A stretch of 64,000 bases of DNA from Erwinia phyllosphaerae (GTDB lineage: Bacteria; Pseudomonadota; Gammaproteobacteria; Enterobacterales; Enterobacteriaceae): positions 248,001-312,000 of the forward strand of contig NZ_JAHSPF010000002.1 in NCBI RefSeq assembly GCF_019132875.1. The letters are read 5' to 3'. The notes below the pieces were generated by a model. The model searched no databases and was not told the DNA's origin. It worked only from the letters and a program-made list of their open reading frames with translations. The position numbers were made by a program, and so were the translations under genes. Below, one piece after another: positions 18,676 through 25,073 of this stretch (positions are counted from its first letter, which is position 1; each line of letters opens with the position of its first letter).

Positions 18676-19077
18676 TCAACATAACCATAGACCAGCGGCA
18701 ATAAGACGGGCGCGACGCTGTGCCGCGATGATGTTTTTCTGCCGTTTCTCTTCGCCGACCTGGGCGAATGACCGGTTGCTGATGACGATGGTTTTATTCT
18801 TCACTGCTACGCGTTTGGGATTGCGCACCGCTGTGTACGTCCTGTCCCGGCGACCATCGTTAATCGTCCACTCGCCAGCGGTGACGGTCGCCACCTTCGC
18901 TTTTGAGATAACAGAGTCGGAAAGGTTTTCGTGGATAGTGCTCAGGGACACTTTGAGCGCTTCAGCCAGCTGATGGCCGGTCATTGGCCCTTTACTCAGC
19001 TGCCAGAGGATCCGCTCTTTCAGCCCTGCATTTGGGCTGCCGACGCCGGAGCGCCGGTACATTGCGATTTTCTTCAT
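18676..19077 (-). CDS. Winged-helix-like phage protein (133 aa)
   Basis: Residues about 20-65 (LKERILWQLSKGPMTGHQLAEALKVSLSTIHENLSD, read in two pieces) form a convincing winged helix. The C-terminal half is very basic, so DNA binding is likely. AGGAG precedes the ATG. Target unknown. Confidence 0.6.
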   Translation of the reverse strand: MKKIAMYRRSGVGSPNAGLKERILWQLSKGPMTGHQLAEALKVSLSTIHENLSDSVISKAKVATVTAGEWTINDGRRDRTYTAVRNPKRVAVKNKTIVISNRSFAQVGEEKRQKNIIAAQRRARLIAAGLWLC

Positions 19078-19079
19078 GC

Positions 19080-19391
19080 TTACTCCTGTCTCTCTGCACC
19101 ACCGGCACCGTGAATACGCGTTGTGTAGTCGTGATAGCCAGGCGTGTTGTTGAATGGTTCAGGTATCAGGATTTGAGGAAGCTGCGGATAATGTGCCGCC
19201 TCGCGCGCCATCCTTGCCGTCTCTGCAAGGCCACGGCTATCTACCGGACTGACGTGCCTCGCATGCTGCTCGCCATCCTTAGCAGCCCGCCATGCCGCCA
19301 TACAATCAGCGGCTATAGCTTCCAGCTGGCGCTCTCGCTCAGATTTAGGGCGCAACGATGCGACCCTCTGGTGAGGATTGTTATGGGGCAT
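19080..19391 (-). CDS. Hypothetical phage protein (103 aa)
   Basis: Arg/Ala-rich N-terminal helix, no domain recognised. AGGAA upstream of the ATG; it ends 2 bp before the winged-helix gene, so the two are co-translated. Confidence 0.5.
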   Translation of the reverse strand: MPHNNPHQRVASLRPKSERERQLEAIAADCMAAWRAAKDGEQHARHVSPVDSRGLAETARMAREAAHYPQLPQILIPEPFNNTPGYHDYTTRIHGAGGAERQE

Positions 19392-19407
19392 GGTTGATTC
19401 CTGTGGG

Positions 19408-20055
19408 TTAGGCGGGCTGCTTCAGTTCTTTAATGCGGATGCCAGTGACGTCTTTGCATTTTTCCTGATGCTCTGGATAGCCATTCAGGGCTGCCCAGAC
19501 TTTGGCATATGCGGCTTTTAGCTCAGCCTCACTATTGGTCTGCCCGGCAAATTCAGTAAACGAAGAAAGCAGCTGATCCGGACTGAGAGGGGTGACGTTA
19601 TGCACCTCTGCATCGGCATCAATCGCCGTCTCTTCGGTCGGGATACAGAAGGCCTGAAACGCTGCATATTTGTAGGCGATAGACATAGCTTTGTTCGTTG
19701 CCTTGTCGCTGCTATCCATTGCCTCGCCGTACGTCGTTACTGTGTGCTTGCTGCCATCCTCAGTAGAGACGAAATCGAATTCAGCCTTAACGACCACGTA
19801 AAACAGCACGCCACCTTTCTGCGTGGCACGCTCTGTAACAACACGCTCAGTGATGCGAGGCAGGATAAGCAATCCATGCTTTACAAGAGCCGGTGCCAGT
19901 GCATTGTAAACTGCGTCAATGCCACGGAACATAAAACCATGCTGCTGGTTCTTGCTGCCTTTTTTGATGCCTTGCTCGCACAACTCACGAGCCACTGCGC
20001 TTATTGCGACATAAACTTTATTGCTTTCCACAATCACCTCAGAACGGGCATTCAC
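19408..20055 (-). CDS. erf: ERF-family single-strand annealing recombinase
   Basis: 215 residues. The core GFMFRGIDAVYNALAPALVKHGLLILP and YGEAMDSSDKATNKAMSIAYKYA are typical of the P22 Erf family, which anneals complementary single strands and supports circularisation of terminally redundant phage DNA. The start is a GTG at 20055 overlapping the upstream gene; an alternative start is hard to choose because no strong ribosome site is visible. Confidence 0.88.
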   Translation of the reverse strand: MNARSEVIVESNKVYVAISAVARELCEQGIKKGSKNQQHGFMFRGIDAVYNALAPALVKHGLLILPRITERVVTERATQKGGVLFYVVVKAEFDFVSTEDGSKHTVTTYGEAMDSSDKATNKAMSIAYKYAAFQAFCIPTEETAIDADAEVHNVTPLSPDQLLSSFTEFAGQTNSEAELKAAYAKVWAALNGYPEHQEKCKDVTGIRIKELKQPA

Positions 20056-20218
20056 CCAAAAAGTAGAGCTGGTTTAATTTCTCGCAGCGCGCAAGATTTA
20101 ATGCCGCCTGCATCGCCTTACGGTTGCCGCAGCTGCGATAATGCAGAGCGGAAATAATGTGTCCACGGCGCTTTGAGATGCTTTCTGGTATGGTTCTGGC
20201 TGGCTGATTTATCTGCAT
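20039..20218 (-). CDS. Small phage protein upstream of erf (59 aa)
   Basis: ATG at 20218 with GGAGGTGCC upstream. Basic and Cys-containing (HYRSCGNRKAMQAALNLARCEKL). Overlaps erf by 17 bp. No family recognised. Confidence 0.55.
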   Translation of the reverse strand: MQINQPARTIPESISKRRGHIISALHYRSCGNRKAMQAALNLARCEKLNQLYFLGECPF

Positions 20219-20325
20219 TGAAGGCACCTCCGCGCCATATTGTGAGCTGATTCCCACATGCCGGAATCACGGGTAAGCACAGCTACGTGCGCCATCTGTC
20301 TGGCTAAGCCGATACTTTCCATCAT
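20209..20325 (-). CDS. Small phage protein (38 aa)
   Basis: MMESIGLARQMAHVAVL..; GAGGGG before the ATG; 10-bp overlap with the next gene and 4-bp ATGA overlap with the gene before. Position is that of the kil/cIII cluster of lambdoid phages, but no homology is asserted. Confidence 0.45.
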   Translation of the reverse strand: MMESIGLARQMAHVAVLTRDSGMWESAHNMARRCLQCR

Positions 20326-20453
20326 GGCTGACCCCTCTGGTTGAGCATGTCGATAAAGCGGCGAAACGATTTCCGCGCGCGGCGAGTGATAACGTCGAGT
20401 AGTGATTCAGAGCGGCCAGCAACAGGCCACCCTGCAACGGCAAACTGTTGCAT
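20322..20453 (-). CDS. Small phage protein (43 aa)
   Basis: MQQFAVAGWPVAGRSESLLDV.., with a basic helical middle. AAGGAA upstream. This FAVAGWPVAG type of start is common among short lambdoid left-operon proteins of unknown role. Confidence 0.5.
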   Translation of the reverse strand: MQQFAVAGWPVAGRSESLLDVITRRARKSFRRFIDMLNQRGQP

Positions 20454-20521
20454 GGCTATTCCTTAAAATGGTTGGTGTTCATATCGGAGCAGCCTCTTTG
20501 AAGCCGCTTTGATATGGGAAT

Positions 20522-20545
20522 AAAAAAGCCCGCACGGTGGCGGGC
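20522..20545 (-). terminator. Leftward terminator inside the PL operon
   Basis: On the minus strand, stem GCCCGC / GCGGGC with a 6-nt loop runs into TTTTTTA. N-modified polymerase would have to read through it to express erf and the distal genes. Confidence 0.8.
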
Positions 20546-20606
20546 AAATGGTTTAGCGGTGGTTGGGTAACATCGTCGAGCTGACTCTTAAATCAGCTCT
20601 GCGATA

Positions 20607-20741
20607 TCACTCTCCATCAATAATTTTTTGCTGGGCAGTCCAATCATAAAGCTCATCAGCGGTCAGGCTCTCCCCTGCGTTTACTCTTTCCTGATAATCA
20701 GCACAGCAAATTCTTGCCTGTTCAATGTCTTCTTTGTTCAT
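20607..20741 (-). CDS. Small acidic phage protein (44 aa)
   Basis: MNKEDIEQARICCADYQERV.. from the ATG at 20741 with GAGAGGAA upstream. Acidic, helical. No family recognised. Confidence 0.5.
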   Translation of the reverse strand: MNKEDIEQARICCADYQERVNAGESLTADELYDWTAQQKIIDGE

Positions 20742-20806
20742 AAATTCCTCTCTGGTTAACGGGTAACATCGTCAGCCGCTATCTGGATAACGGCTTGGGT
20801 TGTTAC

Positions 20807-20953
20807 TCAGGCTGATATTCTCTTGAGTTTGTCGATTAATGCATCAACATCAACTTCATAATCATCTGCATATTCATAGATATACTCTAATCCAGCATCA
20901 GTTATGAACTGCAGCAAAATAGCCGCTTCAAGTCGTTCTAATTTATCTTCCAT
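20807..20953 (-). CDS. Small acidic phage protein (48 aa)
   Basis: ATG at 20953 with AAGGAGAG upstream. Very acidic (EYIYEYADDYEVDVDALID) and could be a DNA mimic or inhibitor, but that is only a guess from composition. Confidence 0.5.
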   Translation of the reverse strand: MEDKLERLEAAILLQFITDAGLEYIYEYADDYEVDVDALIDKLKRISA

Positions 20954-20962
20954 CTTCTCTCC

Positions 20963-21184
20963 TTACTGAGTTTCGCGGGCTTTCAGCATGGCGTCAGCCA
21001 CCCGGTAAGCAATGCCGGCGTAGCGATTAAGGTCATCTTCAAGTAACCCAGCGTCTGGGTCTGACAGAATGCCGTTGATAGCTTTCGCTGCAAAGTAATC
21101 GCGCAGCGCCATACCTTCTTGACCTTCTACCGTCTCGCTACCCAACGGTAGCGGGTAAGCTGGGCCTCCTGTTTCTTTACTCAT
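20963..21184 (-). CDS. Hypothetical phage protein (73 aa)
   Basis: MSKETGGPAYPLPLGSETVEGQEGM..RDYFAAKAINGIL: a widespread family of small phage proteins with the GGPAYP and GMTLRDYFA-like motifs, function unknown. GGAGGGG upstream. Confidence 0.65.
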   Translation of the reverse strand: MSKETGGPAYPLPLGSETVEGQEGMALRDYFAAKAINGILSDPDAGLLEDDLNRYAGIAYRVADAMLKARETQ

Positions 21185-21345
21185 TTCCCCTCCAGATAAT
21201 GTTTCCTGACCGCCGCTCTGAGCTGGTCGTTGTTTACCGTTTCACCGTTGCGGCCCTTTACGCCAGCATCTTCCGGCTTCAATCTGTATAAGTACCCACA
21301 CGCCAGCCTTACGACACGGCGCATCTCTCCATTAACCCGAATCAT
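21181..21345 (-). CDS. Small phage protein (54 aa)
   Basis: MIRVNGEMRRVVRLACGYLYRLKP.. with ATGA overlaps to both neighbours. No family recognised. Confidence 0.5.
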   Translation of the reverse strand: MIRVNGEMRRVVRLACGYLYRLKPEDAGVKGRNGETVNNDQLRAAVRKHYLEGK

Positions 21346-21488
21346 TGCTTACTCCGCTCTATCTGAATACGGCGCTCTGTGAAGCACCGGAATGCCATGT
21401 CGTAATCACCGGCGCGGCGATATTTGAGGCCCATTCGGTGAGCCCTGACCGCTAATTCGTGAAAGTGCTTTCGGATATAACTGGTCAT
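21342..21488 (-). CDS. Small basic phage protein (48 aa)
   Basis: MTSYIRKHFHELAVRAHRMGLKYRRAG.. The ATG at 21488 has GGGGGAG upstream. It lies just after a leftward terminator. Confidence 0.5.
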   Translation of the reverse strand: MTSYIRKHFHELAVRAHRMGLKYRRAGDYDMAFRCFTERRIQIERSKQ

Positions 21489-21511
21489 TGCTCCCCCGAT
21501 ATTTGGGCAAT

Positions 21512-21535
21512 AAAAAAGGCCGCCGTTAGGCAGCC
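21512..21535 (-). terminator. tL-like terminator downstream of N
   Basis: Minus-strand stem GGCTGCC / GGCGGCC (one G-T pair), loop TAAC, then TTTTTTA. Located between the first genes of the PL operon, where lambda has tL1. Confidence 0.8.
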
Positions 21536-21699
21536 TCTCCGATTGAATTTTTCTGATTTCTTGTGACTTTGCGAGCAGTTTTTCTACAGGCTCTCGCCTC
21601 AACTACATCCCCAAAATCAACGATGTTCGCTACGGCAAATTGACGCCAGATTCGGCGCATGCGGCGTTTATCTCCGCGCGGCTTGACAAAGTTTGTCAT
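21526..21699 (-). CDS. Small basic phage protein (57 aa)
   Basis: Very basic (KPRGDKRRMRRIWRQF), directly downstream of N. The start is taken as the ATG at 21699, with GAGGTGA upstream; a GTG at 21708 or ATG at 21705 is possible. The end overlaps the terminator stem. Confidence 0.5.
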   Translation of the reverse strand: MTNFVKPRGDKRRMRRIWRQFAVANIVDFGDVVEARACRKTARKVTRNQKNSIGEAA

Positions 21700-21709
21700 T
21701 TTCATCACC

Positions 21710-21982
21710 TCAAATCAGTGGAATGCTCTTGCCGCGCATCTTTTGGCGGGCATTTGTGACCTGGCCGTAAGGGTTGTTCACCTTGCGGTACTCAGGATTC
21801 TCACGAGTCACAGCTTCCGGCACTGGCTTGCTGCGCATCTTCATTTTGTACTCGGTACAGCTCACTGCTTTCAGTACGCGGTCAGAGCAACCAGTAAGCG
21901 CTGCTTCAACCTTGCGGCCGAACTTGTTATCAGCTGCACATTTTGCCCGGTAAGCCTGGGCGCGGCGTTCGCGTGAATTCAT
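21710..21982 (-). CDS. N: Transcription antitermination protein N
   Basis: 90 residues. The N-terminal arginine-rich motif NSRERRAQAYRAKCAA is like that of lambda N, which binds boxB RNA. The C terminus ARQKMRGKSIPLI nearly matches the lambda N ending. First gene of the PL transcript, with nutL in its leader. N would bind boxB and, with NusA, NusB, S10 and NusG, carry RNA polymerase through the leftward and rightward early terminators. The ATG at 21982 has AGGAG upstream; an in-frame TTG two codons earlier is rejected. Confidence 0.88.
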   Translation of the reverse strand: MNSRERRAQAYRAKCAADNKFGRKVEAALTGCSDRVLKAVSCTEYKMKMRSKPVPEAVTRENPEYRKVNNPYGQVTNARQKMRGKSIPLI

Positions 21983-22173
21983 GTCCAACTCCTATGATGA
22001 TTTTGGTGAAGGATGGCCGGTGCTAATCTCCGGCTTACTGGTTAGAGCGCCCACACTACCAGTGACTCTGTCTTGAGGCGCCGGTTGGTTACGGCTTGCC
22101 ATGGGCGCTGTTTATACATCGGTCGCGCATCAGCCTGCACATTCACCCTTCCCAAAACCATCTCTGGTTTGGT

Positions 22174-22210
22174 GCGCCTGTATCGGCGCCAGTCTGATTG
22201 TTAAAGAGCG
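22174..22210 (-). promoter_or_regulatory. nutL (boxA and boxB)
   Basis: In the PL transcript, boxA CGCTCTTTAACA (22210-22199) is followed by a boxB hairpin GCGCC-GATACA-GGCGC (22189-22174). The same boxB loop occurs in nutR. Confidence 0.85.
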
Positions 22211-22253
22211 TGCTATCCGTTTCGTGTTGTTCAGCGTCCTGCTGTTGAGATAA

Positions 22254-22282
22254 ACAATACATAATGTACTAAGATGCGTCAA
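22254..22282 (-). promoter_or_regulatory. PL promoter
   Basis: -35 TTGACG (22282-22277), 17-bp spacer, -10 TATTGT (22259-22254), reading left toward N. Flanked and overlapped by the two OL palindromes. Confidence 0.85.
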
Positions 22283-22293
22283 TACAATTTGTA
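22258..22293. promoter_or_regulatory. Left operators OL
   Basis: Perfect palindromes TACATAATGTA (22258-22268) and TACAATTTGTA (22283-22293), centres 25 bp apart, covering PL. They match the TAC-N5-GTA elements at PR, so they should bind CI and Cro. Confidence 0.75.
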
Positions 22294-22356
22294 CTGCCAA
22301 ATTACAGAAAAATACGATGTGTGTGATTTCCAAGGCTATTTATTTTCTTGTGGCGT

Positions 22357-22380
22357 AAAAAAAACCCGCAATGAGCGGGC
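22357..22380 (-). terminator. Terminator of the repressor operon
   Basis: Minus-strand stem CCCGC / GCGGG with a 5-nt loop, then eight T. Ends transcription of cI and the membrane-protein gene before PL. Confidence 0.85.
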
Positions 22381-22398
22381 TTTCAATTTTGGGGTTGG

Positions 22399-22689
22399 TT
22401 AGAGGTATATCAATAGGATAATGGCAACGATACCAGGCATGGCTAAGATGCAAACATTCCTTTGTTTATAGATTGATCGGCTTTCCTTCAGCCAAACAGC
22501 TACCCGATGTTTTGCATCCTCGGTGCTTGCGCGGTCGCCTGAAAACTCAGCTGAATGTAGTTCTTTTTTTGCATTGGCCAGCTGCTGGTTTGCACGCTTA
22601 ATGCTTCCCCTGAAAGCTATCCAAGTCAGAACACAGATCGCTGTAGTCATAGAGAGCCAGATCAATAGCCTCAATCCATGCTGGCCCAT
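22399..22689 (-). CDS. Two-helix membrane protein co-transcribed with the repressor
   Basis: 96 residues from the ATG at 22689, 4 bp after the cI stop; the GGAAGG ribosome site lies in the last cI codons. An N-terminal transmembrane helix (LRLLIWLSMTTAICVLTWIAF), a charged coiled-coil middle (KRANQQLANAKKELHSAEFSG) and a C-terminal helix (ILAMPGIVAIILLIYL) are visible. Expression in the lysogen and location equal to lambda rexAB suggest a phage-exclusion or other lysogeny-benefit function. No family recognised. Confidence 0.7.
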   Translation of the reverse strand: MGQHGLRLLIWLSMTTAICVLTWIAFRGSIKRANQQLANAKKELHSAEFSGDRASTEDAKHRVAVWLKESRSIYKQRNVCILAMPGIVAIILLIYL

Positions 22690-22693
22690 CGCG

Positions 22694-23356
22694 TTAAAGT
22701 CCTTCCCATTTTGCTTCAATGACAACACCGACAATGCGGCAGTTACCATTAATGGGGATCATCCGGTAGCCGGGGTTTAGAGGTTTAAGGTACTTGTTAC
22801 CGGCATCAATTATCAGTCTTTTAAATGTTGCCTCGTTTTCGGAATCAAGCTTGGCGACAACGAGCCGGCCATTAGTAGCCTCAATGCTCGGATCTACCAA
22901 AATCATCATCCCTTCAGGAATGCTCAGCCCTGTAGGAGATGTCATGGAATCGCCTTTAACCGTAAGCCAAAAGGAGTTTTTCCCCGCGCTAGCGGTCGTC
23001 TCGGGCCATTTTTCAATATCTTGCATTTGATAAGGCTCAATAGCCTCAGACCAATGCCCAGCGCTAACCCAGCTAATCAGGGGATACCTCCTTGCTTCAA
23101 TATGCGGCGTGGGGTTGCCAACGTTTCCGACAACATCATCCGGATAATTTACAGATCCATCTGAATTTAGCACAAGCTCTTTCAAGCCAATAACTTTCAT
23201 GATAGCTGCAATGTCTTCAATGCTTGGCTCCCTGCGGCCGTTAAGCCAGTGACCGATAGCACCTTGGGTTTTTTGAAGAGATTCAGCAAGTCGCTCCTGC
23301 GTCATCCCAATTTCTTTCATCCTGGCCTTAGCCAGCTCGTTCCACTGTCTTTTCAT
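22694..23356 (-). CDS. cI: CI-type prophage repressor (HTH plus S24 self-cleavage domain)
   Basis: 220 residues. XRE helix-turn-helix at about 12-50 (MTQERLAESLQKTQGAIGHWLNGRREP). The cleavage site Ala-Gly is in ISWVSAGHW, catalytic Ser in VKGDSMTSPTG and Lys in EATFKRLI, so RecA-stimulated autocleavage and prophage induction by DNA damage are expected. The ATG at 23356 is preferred; frame extension to 23398 would run through the operators. A possible PRM -10 ends only a few bases before the ATG, suggesting a near-leaderless lysogenic mRNA as in lambda. Confidence 0.93.
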   Translation of the reverse strand: MKRQWNELAKARMKEIGMTQERLAESLQKTQGAIGHWLNGRREPSIEDIAAIMKVIGLKELVLNSDGSVNYPDDVVGNVGNPTPHIEARRYPLISWVSAGHWSEAIEPYQMQDIEKWPETTASAGKNSFWLTVKGDSMTSPTGLSIPEGMMILVDPSIEATNGRLVVAKLDSENEATFKRLIIDAGNKYLKPLNPGYRMIPINGNCRIVGVVIEAKWEGL

Positions 23357-23367
23357 GCCCGGATTAT

Positions 23368-23437
23368 TACGGGTTGTATTAATAGTAACAACGCACATTG
23401 CGTATTATTCCCTTGCATCTTTTCAGTACGAAATGTA
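23368..23437. promoter_or_regulatory. Right operators OR1-OR3
   Basis: TAC-N5-GTA elements: TACGGGTTGTA (23368-23378), CACATTGCGTA (23394-23404) and TACGAAATGTA (23427-23437). The last lies in the spacer and -10 of PR. Same consensus as OL. Confidence 0.65.
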
Positions 23438-23441
23438 TTAT
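23413..23441 (+). promoter_or_regulatory. PR promoter
   Basis: -35 TTGCAT (23413-23418), 17-bp spacer, -10 TATTAT (23436-23441), reading into cro. Confidence 0.8.
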
Positions 23442-23472
23442 TCGTTTACAGCTCAACTCAGGAGAAGCCCGT

Positions 23473-23688
23473 ATGAGCAATCTACGGAAATTTCGGGAAT
23501 CCATGAAGGTTTCCCAGACCGCCCTGGCGGAGAAAGTTGGGTGTACTCAGGGAGCAATCGGCCACTGGGAATCAGGTCGGCGCCAGCCGGATCTGAGAAC
23601 CTGCCGGATGCTCGTTGAAGCGCTCAATAGTTTTGGCGCGAAAGTTCAACTGGATGACGTTTTCCCACCTGAACTTAACGCCGCTTAA
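23473..23688 (+). CDS. cro: Cro-like repressor
   Basis: 71 residues with a clear helix-turn-helix (KVSQTALAEKVGCTQGAIGHWESGRRQP) whose recognition helix TQGAIGHW is nearly the same as in CI (KTQGAIGHW), consistent with shared operators. First gene from PR. The ATG at 23473 has CAGGAG upstream. It represses early promoters when the lytic pathway is chosen. Confidence 0.88.
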   Translation: MSNLRKFRESMKVSQTALAEKVGCTQGAIGHWESGRRQPDLRTCRMLVEALNSFGAKVQLDDVFPPELNAA

Positions 23689-23695
23689 GCAGTAC

Positions 23696-23760
23696 CGCTC
23701 TTTATACAACCAGGCCGCGCCGATACAGGTGCAAAACCAAATGTGGCACCCCACGGTGCC
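23696..23760 (+). promoter_or_regulatory. nutR and tR1-like hairpin
   Basis: boxA-like CGCTCTTTATACA (23696-23708) and boxB GCGCC-GATACA-GGTGC (23717-23732) follow cro. A perfect hairpin GGCACC / GGTGCC (23745-23760) without a T tract lies just after, like the Rho-dependent tR1 region of lambda. Confidence 0.8.
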
Positions 23761-23786
23761 GACACGTAACTAACTCAACGAAGAAA

Positions 23787-23819
23787 ATTATAAGCAATGG
23801 AAAACGCAAGATACCGCAA
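23787..23819 (-). promoter_or_regulatory. PRE, CII-activated promoter
   Basis: On the minus strand TTGC-N6-TTGC (23819-23806) brackets the -35; a TATAAT -10 is at 23792-23787 after a 17-bp spacer. It reads antisense through cro toward cI. This is the lambda PRE layout, at the start of cII. Confidence 0.85.
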
Positions 23820-24090
23820 GAAAGCCATGCGGATAGAGACGCAATTACTCGGAAAGCTGGCCGTATTTGGTCAGGCCAAATTTGCAAAGTTCATGGGCGT
23901 CCATGAGTCGCAGGTAAGCAGGATGAAAGAGGACTTTATCAGCAAGGCAAGCATGATGCTGGCGATCCTGGAGTACGGGGTAGACGACACGGAGATAGTC
24001 GAACTGGCGCGGCGGTTTGCTGCTGTGCTGACAAATAAAAAAGCCCCGGCGGCAACCGAGGCTGATTCACAAATCACGATCAATTTCTAA
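23797..24090 (+). CDS. cII: CII transcriptional activator
   Basis: 97 residues, the length of lambda CII, with close similarity throughout: RIETQLLGKLA, VHESQVSRMKEDFI (helix-turn-helix) and MLAILEYGVDDTE..LTNKKAPAATE. It activates PRE and drives the lysogenic choice. The binding repeats lie within its own first codons. Confidence 0.93.
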   Translation: MENARYRKKAMRIETQLLGKLAVFGQAKFAKFMGVHESQVSRMKEDFISKASMMLAILEYGVDDTEIVELARRFAAVLTNKKAPAATEADSQITINF

Positions 24091-24102
24091 TGGTGATTAT
24101 AC

Positions 24103-24240
24103 ATGAGAAAGCATGTGAACCAAACAGGAACACACAAAATCATTACCCGATCTCGGTACTTACGCTCGTGCAGTCCGATTCTGGCAGAAAAGCTGAAAGA
24201 GATGCTGGAAGAGCACCGGCGCAAGGAGGAGGGGAAATGA
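24103..24240 (+). CDS. Small phage protein before the O-like gene (45 aa)
   Basis: Basic peptide MRKHVNQTGTHKIITRSRYL.. ending in a charged helix; its stop overlaps the next ATG (ATGA). The ribosome site is weak. Confidence 0.45.
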   Translation: MRKHVNQTGTHKIITRSRYLRSCSPILAEKLKEMLEEHRRKEEGK

Positions 24241-25073
24241 GCAATCTGGCAACCGTTCATCCGATAAAGCCTCTTCAGGAGGCAAGAGAGCAGAAAGTGG
24301 CGCAGCTTGAAGATGGTTTCTTGCGCCTGGCCAACGAACTCCTTGATGCAACCATGAGCTCCGGTCTGCCGGAAACTGAACTCTGCATCCTGATGGCCGT
24401 ATGGCGCAAAACATACGGATACAGTAAGAAAATGGACTGGATTAGCAACGAGCAGTTGCAGGACATGATCGGCAAGCATCTGACCCATTGCTCTACTGCT
24501 AAAAACAATCTGGTCAGGAAGAAAGTCCTTCTTCAGGAAGGGCGTAAAGTTGGGATGAATACCAACATTTCTGAGTGGGAAACGAAGAATAACGGATTCT
24601 GCAAAACATTAGCTAAACCTGCTAAGAAAACCTTAGCAGAAGCTGCTAACAGACCTTCGCAGAAGTTGCTAACCACAAAAGACAATATACAAAAGACAAA
24701 AGAAAATACCCCCATACCCCCAGAGGGGGATCGGGAAGGCGAGCAGGCTAAGCCTGAAAAGCGGAAGGCAGAGCGCATCGATTTTGAATCTTACCTCATG
24801 GCCTATAACGACGAGGTTGGTGAGAAACTTCCCCACGCCATATCAGCCAATGACCAGCGTCGTCGTCGACTCAAAAAGTTAATCCCCCAACTGAAAACGC
24901 CAAACGTCGCCGGGTTCCGGTCATACGTTCGGGCTTTCGTGTGCCAGGCAAAGCCGTTTTACTTCGGCGATAACAACACTGGCTGGTCAGCAGACCTTGA
25001 TTTCCTGCTGAGAGATTCAACGCTAACCGGCGTTCGGGAAGGCAAGTTTGCAGACCATAAGGATCCAGCATGA
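24237..25073 (+). CDS. O: Lambda O-like replication initiator
   Basis: 278 residues. The N-terminal origin-binding domain resembles lambda O ([31 protein letters not shown] sequence, winged helix), followed by a flexible linker that carries the origin iterons at DNA level, and a C-terminal domain likely to contact the helicase. The ATG at 24237 has GGAGGAGGGG upstream. Ends overlapping the helicase start. Confidence 0.9.
   Translation: MSNLATVHPIKPLQEAREQKVAQLEDGFLRLANELLDATMSSGLPETELCILMAVWRKTYGYSKKMDWISNEQLQDMIGKHLTHCSTAKNNLVRKKVLLQEGRKVGMNTNISEWETKNNGFCKTLAKPAKKTLAEAANRPSQKLLTTKDNIQKTKENTPIPPEGDREGEQAKPEKRKAERIDFESYLMAYNDEVGEKLPHAISANDQRRRRLKKLIPQLKTPNVAGFRSYVRAFVCQAKPFYFGDNNTGWSADLDFLLRDSTLTGVREGKFADHKDPA
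24609..24708 (+). other. Replication origin: three iterons plus A+T-rich segment inside the O gene
   Basis: Three related 18-mers start at 24609 (TTAGCTAAACCTGCTAAG), 24633 (TTAGCAGAAGCTGCTAAC) and 24656 (TTCGCAGAAGTTGCTAAC), each an interrupted inverted repeat, spaced 24 and 23 bp. An A-rich stretch (24674-24708) follows, as in lambda ori. Confidence 0.8.
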
